Shown in pieces: positions 6,772 through 14,523 of a stretch of DNA of 22,733 nt. Numbering within the stretch: position 1 is the first letter of the stretch; the number at the start of each line of letters is the position of its first letter. This DNA comes from JBCCSZ01 sp039199225 (GTDB lineage Bacteria > Bacteroidota > Bacteroidia > Chitinophagales > Saprospiraceae): assembly GCA_039199225.1 (NCBI GenBank), contig JBCCSZ010000100.1, positions 1 to 22,733 of the forward strand, written 5' to 3'. Made by a program: the position numbers and the translations under genes. The notes beneath the pieces are model-generated. The model was not told where the DNA came from and searched no databases. It saw only the letters and a program-made list of their open reading frames with translations.

Positions 6772-8586
6772 ATGCAATCACTCCGAAACATCGCCATTAT
6801 CGCCCACGTTGACCACGGCAAAACGACGCTGGTAGACAAAATGCTCCTGGCCGGAAAACTGTTCAAAGAACACGAGAAACCGGGCGAACTGCTCATGGAC
6901 AACAACGACCTCGAACGGGAAAGAGGTATCACCATTCTAGCAAAGAATGCGTCCATGACCTATAAAGATGTCAAAATCAACATCATAGATACTCCTGGTC
7001 ACAGTGACTTTGGAGGAGAAGTAGAACGTGTACTCAATATGGCAGATGGGGTACTTTTGTTGGTGGATGCTTTTGAGGGTCCTATGCCACAGACCCGTTT
7101 TGTCTTGCAAAAGGCATTGCAGCTGGGTCTCAAGCCCATAGTAGTTGTTAATAAGGTAGACAAGGAAAATTGTACGCCGGATGAGGTTCAGGAAGCAGTT
7201 TTCGATCTGATGTTCAATCTGGATGCAACAGAGGAGCAATTGGATTTTCCAACTATTTTCGGTTCTGCCAAAAATGGCTGGATGGGAGAAGACTGGAAAA
7301 GTCCGGGTGAAAACATTGTCCCACTGCTCGATGCCATCCTAGAGCACATTCCTGAGCCACAAACCGAAGATGGAACAGCCCAAATGTTGGTCACTTCCCT
7401 CGATTATTCTTCTTACATCGGCCGAATTGCCATTGGTCGCTTACATCGTGGGCAATTGAATGCTGGCCAAAGAGTGGCACTCATCAAGCGAGATGGTACA
7501 GTCAAACAACACAACATCAAGGGCTTGTATCTCTTCGAGGGGATGAATAAAATAAAGGTCGACAAAGTTCAGGCTGGCGACATCTGCGCCATTATGGGCA
7601 TTGAAGGCTTCGAAATCGGTGACACGATCACCCATACCGAAAACCCAGAAGCTCTGCCAACCATCGCCATCGACGAGCCTACCATGAGCATGCTGTTTAC
7701 CATCAACGATTCTCCTTTCTTTGGTCAGGAAGGCAAGTTTGTCACTTCTCGCCACATCAACGACCGCCTGGAAAAAGAACTGGAAAAGAATCTTGCTTTG
7801 CGGGTCGAAGCCACCAATTCGGCAGACTCCTTTCGGGTCTATGGCCGGGGCGTACTGCACCTGTCCGTACTCATCGAAACCATGCGCCGGGAGGGTTATG
7901 AACTACAAATCGGTCAGCCACAGGTGATCTTCAAGGAGATTAATGGTCGAAAAAACGAACCAATAGAGGAGCTGAACATCGACGTGACAGAGCAGCATTC
8001 CGGAAAGGTCATTGAAATGGTAACCCGGCGGCGAGGGGTGATGTTGTCCATGGAGCCAAAGGGCGACCGCATGTTGCTGGCCTTCGAGATTCCCTCCCGA
8101 GGCATCATCGGCCTACGGAGCCAAATGCTGACAGCCACTGCCGGAGAGGCCATTATGAACCATCGATTCAAGGAGTTCCAGCCGCACAAAGGAGACATTC
8201 CCGGTCGCCAAAATGGCTCGTTGATCTCTATGGAAACTGGAAAATCCATTCCGTTTAGTATCAATAACTTACAAGAAAGGGGCAAGTTTTTCATCGGACC
8301 CAATGTCGATATTTACGAAGGGCAGGTGGTTGGCGAAAACAGCCGCCCCGGTGATCTGGTCATCAACCTCACCAAAACCAAGAAACTGACCAACATGCGC
8401 TCCGCCGGAGCAGATGCCAAGGTCAAGTTAGTGCCTCCGATCGTCTTTACCCTGGAAGAGGCTTTGGAATACATCCAGGAAGATGAGTACGTGGAGGTAA
8501 CGCCAAACTCCATTCGATTGCGCAAAACGCTGCTGAAAGAGCACGAGCGTAAGCGCGCCAAAAATGCCAAGATTTCTGTAGGATAG
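6772..8586 (+). CDS. typA: Ribosome-associated translational GTPase TypA/BipA
   Basis: 604 residues from the ATG at 6772, matching the usual 600-610. The open frame extends upstream to a TTG at 6709, but family members begin with this exact M-Q-x-x-RNIAIIAHVDHGKT start. GTPase motifs: G1 AHVDHGKT (11-18), G2 RGITI (51-55), G3 DTPGH (73-77), G4 NKVD (127-130) and G5 around GSAK. EF-G-like domains II, III and V follow, then the TypA-specific C-terminal domain, seen in RPGDLVINLTKTKKLTNMRSAGAD and the closing EYVEVTPNSIRLRK. TypA binds the ribosome near the EF-G site and supports ribosome assembly and growth under stress or cold. It is probably a single-gene transcription unit; no clear terminator follows. 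Confidence 0.97.
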   Translation: MQSLRNIAIIAHVDHGKTTLVDKMLLAGKLFKEHEKPGELLMDNNDLERERGITILAKNASMTYKDVKINIIDTPGHSDFGGEVERVLNMADGVLLLVDAFEGPMPQTRFVLQKALQLGLKPIVVVNKVDKENCTPDEVQEAVFDLMFNLDATEEQLDFPTIFGSAKNGWMGEDWKSPGENIVPLLDAILEHIPEPQTEDGTAQMLVTSLDYSSYIGRIAIGRLHRGQLNAGQRVALIKRDGTVKQHNIKGLYLFEGMNKIKVDKVQAGDICAIMGIEGFEIGDTITHTENPEALPTIAIDEPTMSMLFTINDSPFFGQEGKFVTSRHINDRLEKELEKNLALRVEATNSADSFRVYGRGVLHLSVLIETMRREGYELQIGQPQVIFKEINGRKNEPIEELNIDVTEQHSGKVIEMVTRRRGVMLSMEPKGDRMLLAFEIPSRGIIGLRSQMLTATAGEAIMNHRFKEFQPHKGDIPGRQNGSLISMETGKSIPFSINNLQERGKFFIGPNVDIYEGQVVGENSRPGDLVINLTKTKKLTNMRSAGADAKVKLVPPIVFTLEEALEYIQEDEYVEVTPNSIRLRKTLLKEHERKRAKNAKISVG

Positions 8587-8823
8587 CAATCCGCGAAGCT
8601 TTAGAGTGTTTTTGAAATGGACTCCATGTATAAAATGGGGGGTATGCCGTATGTCCAGTTGGTCACGATTCCATATAAGCAACTCTTGACTTGCGCTGCT
8701 ATTTAACAAAGAAACTCCACAAATATGAAGACAAAACATTATCTTGAATTGGAATCAACGAAATACTGACATCCAAATAAGTTCTACTGTAAGCTAAAAC
8801 CTCATCTTGTATTAAGATGGTAG

Positions 8824-9513
8824 ATGACCAATAAGAAGACAGGTTTGAAGTACTCAAAAATACTTAGGAGCAACTGGGTAGTAACTTTATCAGCAACCTT
8901 GATAGGCGTATTTGCTGCCATGTATCTGAATGAGTGGGTGGCCTCCAGAAAGTTGGTAGCTCAGAAGTCCATCGCTACAGAAAATATTTTAGCTGAGTTC
9001 AATTCAAATAACGGTTTTCTTAAAGAAGCGCTGGAAAAGCACGAAGAATTACTTGAGATCGTAAAGTTCTTGGGACAACACACTAATAAAGACGACAATC
9101 TGATTGCATCAGTAGAAGCTTTAAATGAGTTCAGAGTAAAATACCCAGACATTCTGGAGGTTTACGATTCTACCTATGTAAAGCAAGGCGTCTACCAGTA
9201 CAATGGTGAAATAAATCTGAACTTATCCTTTCCACATTTCGAATTGACTACCATAACCTGGAATACCTTAAAGAGTAGCGGCATCATTAGCACCTTCAGC
9301 TTTGAGTGTTTATTGCATTTAGAGACCTTGAACAACATTACGAATGAGGTCAGCCAAAAAAATAAAGAGCTACTAAATTACCTTACAGGCGTCAAAGATA
9401 GTGGAGAGGGAAATCAACACTTAATCAGCCATTTGAAATTGCTGATCGAATATGAAGAATCTCTGAGCAACTACTATGAGGTAAGTGAGGAAAGTTTGGA
9501 AAATTGTTCTTAG
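8824..9513 (+). CDS. Membrane-anchored protein of unknown function
   Basis: 229 residues. A basic start (MTNKKTGLKYSK) precedes one hydrophobic helix at about 18-34 and then a largely helical, soluble region rich in Glu, Lys, Asn and Leu. This gives a single-pass protein whose bulk would face the periplasm if the positive-inside rule holds. The layout (short basic head, one helix ending in a Asn-Glu-Trp element at 36-38, helical tail with WNTLKSSGIIS near 140-152) is reminiscent of DUF6090-like Bacteroidota proteins, but I am not confident of membership. The gene looks AT-richer than typA upstream and the gene downstream, which may mean recent acquisition. About 237 bp without a gene precede it. 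It converges with the next gene 11 bp away. Confidence 0.65.
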   Translation: MTNKKTGLKYSKILRSNWVVTLSATLIGVFAAMYLNEWVASRKLVAQKSIATENILAEFNSNNGFLKEALEKHEELLEIVKFLGQHTNKDDNLIASVEALNEFRVKYPDILEVYDSTYVKQGVYQYNGEINLNLSFPHFELTTITWNTLKSSGIISTFSFECLLHLETLNNITNEVSQKNKELLNYLTGVKDSGEGNQHLISHLKLLIEYEESLSNYYEVSEESLENCS

Positions 9514-9524
9514 GCAGTTTTACC

Positions 9525-10979
9525 TCAACCAGTCTCCTTCAGGCGTTCCTTGCTCCATTCGAAAAAGTCGAAATAGACAAAATCTTTGTTGGCTTGTGGG
9601 TCCTGACTGATGACTGCCAATTCATCGGAAAGCTCTTGAAGCAGAGCTCTTTTTTGTAAAGGCTTGCGCAGGCACTGGCGGAAATAGCGGATGAAGCTTC
9701 GTTCCAAGGCGCCCAGCCGACCAATTTTTTTCAACTCTTTGTAAGCAGATGTAATCTCCGATTCGAGCAACTGCCGAAAGTTCAACTCCTGATAAATCAA
9801 TAGGGTGAAAATGCGCCGTAGGCTGGCATTGACTTCCAGTTGTGGCACGCGGTACCAAAACTGCACCCACTCCATGGCCGTTTCATACTGCCGCAGAAGG
9901 ATGTAGGAACGAACCACCAACTCCACCAAATAACCCACCTGGGCCTCCCCCATCTCCTGGTGATATTGGTGTAGATAGTCGCCGGTTTCACGCAGGACCT
10001 GCTCCATTTCCATCCAACCCTTTTTGACATAGTACAAATCCAACAAACGAGCATACTTAATGTATCGAATGTAGACGGTATCCAAAGAGCGATCCTTTTC
10101 AAGGTCTTCCAATTTGCGGAGTGCCTCCATGAAAGAATCGACCTCCTTATTGAGCGTAGCGATGTAAAGGGAATTGCTGAGAATGGGCAGCTTTCGAGAT
10201 TTTTTGAATAGATATTCGTGTGCCTCAAAAAATTGCAGATATATCTTTTGGCGGTGTAGCGCCTCATCAAAGCGTCGGATAATGTAACAACTAACACCTT
10301 TTATATAGTGCCAATTTTCGAGTGCGCGCAAGCTCAGCGCCTGCCCTTCATCGGCTGCAAGCGGATTGAGAAAAATATCGGGATAGAGATTTGGATCGTT
10401 AACAAAGGATTCTACAAACTGCAGAGAGCGGACCTGCTCGCGCAGCAAGCGCAATTCATTGAGGTTTTGTATTTGATCAACTACCCGCTGTCTTTCCTGA
10501 GCCAAAATCTTCAGCTGATCGGCAAAACCAATGATGCCCTCGCGAAAAAGGATTTCTTCTTCTTGCTCAATCAAGCGCAAAATAATGGAAAATTCCTCGA
10601 AGTGATAGGCCAGCTTTTTGGCCTGACGCAAAATTTTAACCGCCTTTGCACGGAATCCTTTCTCCGAAAGAATGTCAATGGATAAAACCATCTGCGACAA
10701 TCTTCGATAATCACTTGTTGTTTTATGGTGATCCGTCAGGCTGTTCATCAGCTGTTGAAAAAGATAATTTCCTTCCGCACTCCAATAACGATCGATGGAT
10801 TCTCCCTCAAAGTGACACCGGATTTCCCGGAGGCTCTGCCCGGGATTCTTCTCAATCCGATCGTACAGACGCATATAATTCTTCTTTGCGCCTTCACCGT
10901 GCATAGAAGCATATTTTCGGAAGGCAGCTTTTTCCCTAGCCGAAAGTGAATGGATAAAGTCTTTTAGAAATTCATTCAT
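9525..10979 (-). CDS. Large all-helical (TPR-like) protein of unknown function
   Basis: 484 residues with no signal peptide or transmembrane segment, so probably cytoplasmic. The sequence reads as almost continuous amphipathic helices with many paired Leu/Tyr/Phe positions, resembling a TPR-type superhelix although no strict 34-residue motif stands out. The N-terminus (FIHSLSAREKAAFRKYASMHGEGAKKNYMRLYDRIEKN) has the 'S-L-S-x-x-E-K-x-x-F-x-x-Y' opening I associate with a Bacteroidota family of uncharacterised helical proteins; that link is from memory and unverified. A segment at about 139-180 rich in Glu, Gln and Arg could be coiled coil. Such a scaffold suggests protein-protein interaction. 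It is a monocistron, divergent from the T9SS gene at 11289. Confidence 0.7.
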   Translation of the reverse strand: MNEFLKDFIHSLSAREKAAFRKYASMHGEGAKKNYMRLYDRIEKNPGQSLREIRCHFEGESIDRYWSAEGNYLFQQLMNSLTDHHKTTSDYRRLSQMVLSIDILSEKGFRAKAVKILRQAKKLAYHFEEFSIILRLIEQEEEILFREGIIGFADQLKILAQERQRVVDQIQNLNELRLLREQVRSLQFVESFVNDPNLYPDIFLNPLAADEGQALSLRALENWHYIKGVSCYIIRRFDEALHRQKIYLQFFEAHEYLFKKSRKLPILSNSLYIATLNKEVDSFMEALRKLEDLEKDRSLDTVYIRYIKYARLLDLYYVKKGWMEMEQVLRETGDYLHQYHQEMGEAQVGYLVELVVRSYILLRQYETAMEWVQFWYRVPQLEVNASLRRIFTLLIYQELNFRQLLESEITSAYKELKKIGRLGALERSFIRYFRQCLRKPLQKRALLQELSDELAVISQDPQANKDFVYFDFFEWSKERLKETG

Positions 10980-11288
10980 TTAAATTCCTCTAATTCTATT
11001 AAAAGTAAACATAAAACAACTCAAATACAATATTTTAAAATCCTCAATCTACAAATATTTTCCTTGCTGCTAATATTTCGTAAAGTTATATTCGTTACAT
11101 AGCAGTTGTTCAGAAATGTATTTTTTGTCTTCGATCAAAGCATTGGTTGCTGGCCCGCTAGTTTTTTAGCTGGCTGGTAGGTTCTCATCCTAAGTGCTTT
11201 GCAAAATGACTGAACAACTTCAAAGAGAGACCCTCAGAGCTTACAAAGCACAAGAATTAATCATATTATTTATCTAAAGTTGATTTAC
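10980..11288. other. Gene-free 309-bp divergent intergenic region
   Basis: AT-rich, with promoters for both flanking genes expected. Two inverted repeats are visible: 11104-11113 with 11210-11219 (10 bp perfect), and 11194-11201 with 11244-11251 (8 bp perfect). They interlock, so if both formed in RNA they would make a pseudoknot-like or alternative structure in the leader of the rightward gene. TAAAGTTG at 11276-11283 is one mismatch from TAnnTTTG but too near the ATG to act as its promoter. Confidence 0.4.
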
Positions 11289-13475
11289 ATGAAGCAGTTA
11301 TCTACACTACTCATTTCTTTCATATTGTGCAGTCAACTATCGAATGCACAAGTTGAAATCGCCCCAGATTTCACAGCAACTGACATCGAGGGCAACACAT
11401 GGACGCTCTACGAAATACTCGACCAGGGCAAATCCGTCATTATGGATGTTTCGGCGACCTGGTGTGGCCCTTGTTGGGCTTTTCATCAGACCCACACACT
11501 CGATAATCTTTACGAAACCTACGGACCAAATGGAACCGATGAAGTGGTTGTCCTTTTTGTAGAGGGCGATGCCCAAACGACACTGGAAGACTTAAACGGA
11601 ACAGGCAGCAGCACCTTGGGCAACTGGGTAGAAGGTACCAGCTACCCGATTATTGACGATGCCAGCATTTCAGATGCTTACAATGTTTCTGCCTTTCCAA
11701 CCATTTTTCACATCTGCCCCAGCCGCTTGCTAACGGAGATTGAGCGGGTATCTGTAGATGAATATATTGCAGCGCACCGAGGATGCCCGAAGGCAGAAGG
11801 CAATCAAAATGCCGGCATTATTGCCTACGAAAGTTTTGAAGGCACTTTCTGCCGGGAGAATACTTTCGCCCCACAGTTCAAGTTTCAAAATTTGGGTCTG
11901 GACTCTATGATGTCTGCGACCATCACCATGTCCATCAATGATGTTCCAACGGAGACCCTCAATTGGACGGGTGGCCTGAAGACCTACCAGCTCGCCGATG
12001 CCATCTTTGAAGAAATTACCATCATGGAAGACTCCAAAATTGACTTTGTCATCAGCTCAGTCAACGGCCAACCAGATGAGTATACTTCTAACAACAACTT
12101 GCAAGTTAATACCGAGCTGTCCAAAAGCTCTGAAACTCCCTACATTGTGCTCGAACTGACGACGGATTCGTTTCCAGTCGAAACTTATTGGGAACTACTG
12201 GACGAGAACGGTGTGGCCCTTTACACAGGTGGCAATCCAGGGATTTTTACCCAGACCGTTGCAGAAGGTACCTATCCTGATATTATGACGACTTACACAC
12301 ACCAATTGCCATTGCCAAATGCCGGTTGCTACGAATTTGTTTTGTACGACTTTTACTCGGATGGCATTTGCTGCGTTTATGGAGAAGGAGGATATGTACT
12401 GAAAAATGAATCCGGTGAAATGCTGGCAGAGGGAGGTGCCTTCGAAACCGCTTCTATTGCCGATCCTTTCAACTTGGAAGGGACACCAAGTATTAATAAC
12501 AATGCCTCCATCATCTCCTACAATGGAACCAGGGGTGTTTTCTGCGGGCAAATCGACTTCCAACCATCCATCGTTTTACAAAATGTTGGAGCCAGCCCCA
12601 TTACATCTGCGAAGTTGCGCATTAAAGATCAGGACGACAATGAAATTCAGGTCTTCGATTGGACTGGAGACATTGCAACCGGACGCATTGCTGCTATCCA
12701 GATGAATTCGATCTCATTGGCTAGTTCCACTGACTTAAGCATTGAGATTGTAGAAATCAATGGGGAGGAAGACCCTTTCGATTACAAGAATACTTTTGAA
12801 GTATCCCTCACTCGGACTGATGTCTCTACAGAATACAGAGATATGACGGTCGAGCTTCAAACAGACAACTACGGCTACGAATTGTATTGGGAAGTTGTTG
12901 ATGATATGGGAGAAGTCATTGCCAGCGGTGGAAACGAAAATGTCGGACCAAACGGTGGTGGTGCAGGCGTTGCAACCCCTGCCGATCCCGGGGCCTATGC
13001 CAATGGTGCAACCATCGTAGAAAATGTCCAAGTACCAATGGATGGTTGCTACAGTATATTAGTTGTCGACGATTATGGTGATGGGCTTGAAGCAGGGGCT
13101 TATGTCCGATTGGTCGATGATCTACAAAATACGATGGTTGAATTTACAGGAGTTTTCGTAGCTCCCAGCGCACCATATGAAGTAAAAACATTTGTCAGCA
13201 CACAAGATGTCGAAGCGCTGGCCAACATCCAACTCAGCCCCAACCCCGCTAAAAACCAAACAAGATTAAACTTTCATTTGAATGAAGCCCGTTTTCTGGA
13301 TATCGCCTTGACCAATACACTCGGACAACGAGTGAGCAGCATACAGGCGAGCGAATTCCCAGCTGGCTTAAACTCAATTGACATCAATCTTGGGCAATTA
13401 TCCACTGGTATTTACTTTATCAGTCTACAGGATGGACAACAGATTACAACCAGACGTCTTATAATCACACATTAA
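11289..13475 (+). CDS. Type IX-secreted thioredoxin-fold protein with two repeated extracellular modules
   Basis: 728 residues from the ATG at 11289 (a TTG three codons upstream is less likely). Signal peptide 1-20. Residues about 22-168 form a TlpA/AhpC-like thioredoxin fold: APDFTATDIEGNTWTLYE, active site Trp58-Cys59-Gly-Pro-Cys62, and a likely cis-proline Pro137 in SAFPT. Then come two related modules. Module 1 (about 175-386) and module 2 (about 405-622) each contain a 'G..C' start, a NLG/NVG strand, a DWTG or NWTG turn, a (T)YWE(L/V)(L/V)D(D/E) strand and a 'GCY...DxYxDG' segment. At the end, 641-728 match the Por/T9SS C-terminal sorting domain: ILSPNPAKNQ-type start (LSPNPAKN, 649-656), LGQRV (678-682), and STGIYFISL (705-713). 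The protein should be exported across the outer membrane and either released or surface-attached. A redox or disulfide-handling role is inferred from CGPC only. Confidence 0.88.
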   Translation: MKQLSTLLISFILCSQLSNAQVEIAPDFTATDIEGNTWTLYEILDQGKSVIMDVSATWCGPCWAFHQTHTLDNLYETYGPNGTDEVVVLFVEGDAQTTLEDLNGTGSSTLGNWVEGTSYPIIDDASISDAYNVSAFPTIFHICPSRLLTEIERVSVDEYIAAHRGCPKAEGNQNAGIIAYESFEGTFCRENTFAPQFKFQNLGLDSMMSATITMSINDVPTETLNWTGGLKTYQLADAIFEEITIMEDSKIDFVISSVNGQPDEYTSNNNLQVNTELSKSSETPYIVLELTTDSFPVETYWELLDENGVALYTGGNPGIFTQTVAEGTYPDIMTTYTHQLPLPNAGCYEFVLYDFYSDGICCVYGEGGYVLKNESGEMLAEGGAFETASIADPFNLEGTPSINNNASIISYNGTRGVFCGQIDFQPSIVLQNVGASPITSAKLRIKDQDDNEIQVFDWTGDIATGRIAAIQMNSISLASSTDLSIEIVEINGEEDPFDYKNTFEVSLTRTDVSTEYRDMTVELQTDNYGYELYWEVVDDMGEVIASGGNENVGPNGGGAGVATPADPGAYANGATIVENVQVPMDGCYSILVVDDYGDGLEAGAYVRLVDDLQNTMVEFTGVFVAPSAPYEVKTFVSTQDVEALANIQLSPNPAKNQTRLNFHLNEARFLDIALTNTLGQRVSSIQASEFPAGLNSIDINLGQLSTGIYFISLQDGQQITTRRLIITH

Positions 13476-13497
13476 CTAAACTATCCTTTTTTACCAT

Positions 13498-13546
13498 TCT
13501 ACCTCTGACGACGGCTCCACGACCCGGCTCAGAGGTAGATTCTTTT
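13498..13546 (+). terminator. Rho-independent terminator after the thioredoxin-fold T9SS gene
   Basis: Perfect 11-bp arms TCTACCTCTGA at 13498-13508 and TCAGAGGTAGA at 13529-13539 enclose a 20-nt GC-rich loop, followed by a T-rich stretch from 13540. It separates this gene from the next one on the same strand. Confidence 0.8.
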
Positions 13547-13735
13547 ACTAACTTTTGAGTGGCTTTTTTAATGACCCGAGAAATGGCTGGTAAAATGGCT
13601 ATTCGACATAAAATTGACCAAACATCTGATTGCTTGGGAAGCCATGGAGGAATTTTTTAGCGAACTTGCTCACTCAATTGTACGAATTCTAGTATAGCTA
13701 CCTTATTTCCCATCACTTTAAAAATTAAATTGGAT

Positions 13736-14416
13736 ATGAAAAAAACTTTACTTCTTCTATTTATACTCAGTGGGCTGTACGCAAGCAATGCTTTCGCACA
13801 AGCAGAGTTCAGCACTGATACGGTAACCACATCACTCAACATTACGGAAAGCGACATCGTCGGTCACGGATTTATCAATAACCTGGCACCACAAGTAAAA
13901 AACTACCGTTGGGTAGCCGAGGAAATCATCAGTCCGGAGGGATGGAATTGGGCAATTTGCGACAAGAACAACTGTTATACTCCAGGAGTAGACTCGATGG
14001 ATTTTACGTTGGGGCCTGCAGAATCTGGTCGGCTGGATGTCCATGTCTATCCAGATAATCAAAGTGGCACCATCGCATTGGTAAAGGTAAAGGTTACAGA
14101 CCTACAAGAACCAGATTTCACAGCGGAAGGATACTATCTATTCAATGCAGTACTAACCAGCGACCACGAAGCTGAGTTGGCGGCCATTCGGATATTCCCC
14201 AACCCTGTCAGACAACAACTTCAGGTAGATGGATTGCCATTCGACGCCAAAAGTCAGCTGTCGATCTACAGCTTAGATGGCCGCCAGATCATCGAACAAA
14301 AGTTCGAAAATCGCTCTTTGATTTCCATGGAAAATCTACCGACAGGCTTGTATGTATTGAAAATTCAATTGCCAGAGCAAGGAGCTGTCTTTCAACAACT
14401 GATTCAGAAGCAGTAG
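13736..14416 (+). CDS. Small T9SS-sorted secreted protein of unknown function
   Basis: 226 residues from the ATG at 13736; an in-frame TTG lies two codons upstream. Signal peptide 1-21 ends in AFA-Q. The central region (about 23-140) reads as a beta-sandwich: strands such as YRWVAEEII, a Trp-rich WNWAICDKNNCYTPG segment with Cys75 and Cys80 (possible disulfide), SGRLDVHVYPDN and GTIALVKVKVTD. Similar small sandwich domains are common in Bacteroidota secreted proteins; no function is known to me. Residues about 148-226 are the C-terminal sorting domain: AAIRIFPNPVRQQLQVDG, LSIYSLDGRQI and LPTGLYVLKI. It ends 108 bp before the stop of metH, with a strong shared hairpin between. Confidence 0.88.
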   Translation: MKKTLLLLFILSGLYASNAFAQAEFSTDTVTTSLNITESDIVGHGFINNLAPQVKNYRWVAEEIISPEGWNWAICDKNNCYTPGVDSMDFTLGPAESGRLDVHVYPDNQSGTIALVKVKVTDLQEPDFTAEGYYLFNAVLTSDHEAELAAIRIFPNPVRQQLQVDGLPFDAKSQLSIYSLDGRQIIEQKFENRSLISMENLPTGLYVLKIQLPEQGAVFQQLIQKQ

Positions 14417-14454
14417 AACCAAAGTTTCTATTGGACAATCCTAATTGTTGCAAC

Positions 14455-14500
14455 AAAAAAAGTAGTGGGTCAATCGAAATGAAAACCCACTACTTTTTTT
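14455..14500. terminator. Strong bidirectional terminator between convergent genes
   Basis: Perfect 16-bp arms 14455-14470 and 14485-14500 with a 14-nt loop. The left arm begins with seven A and the right ends with seven T, so U tracts arise on both strands. It can end the T9SS gene transcript and, on the other strand, the metH transcript. Confidence 0.92.
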
Positions 14501-14523
14501 ATTTAACCAAGACGGCTGTCTGT

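Noticed and set aside
8614..8643. ACTCCAT / ATGGGGGG near-hairpin after typA
   Set aside because: Requires a wobble pair, has a short stem and no following T run.
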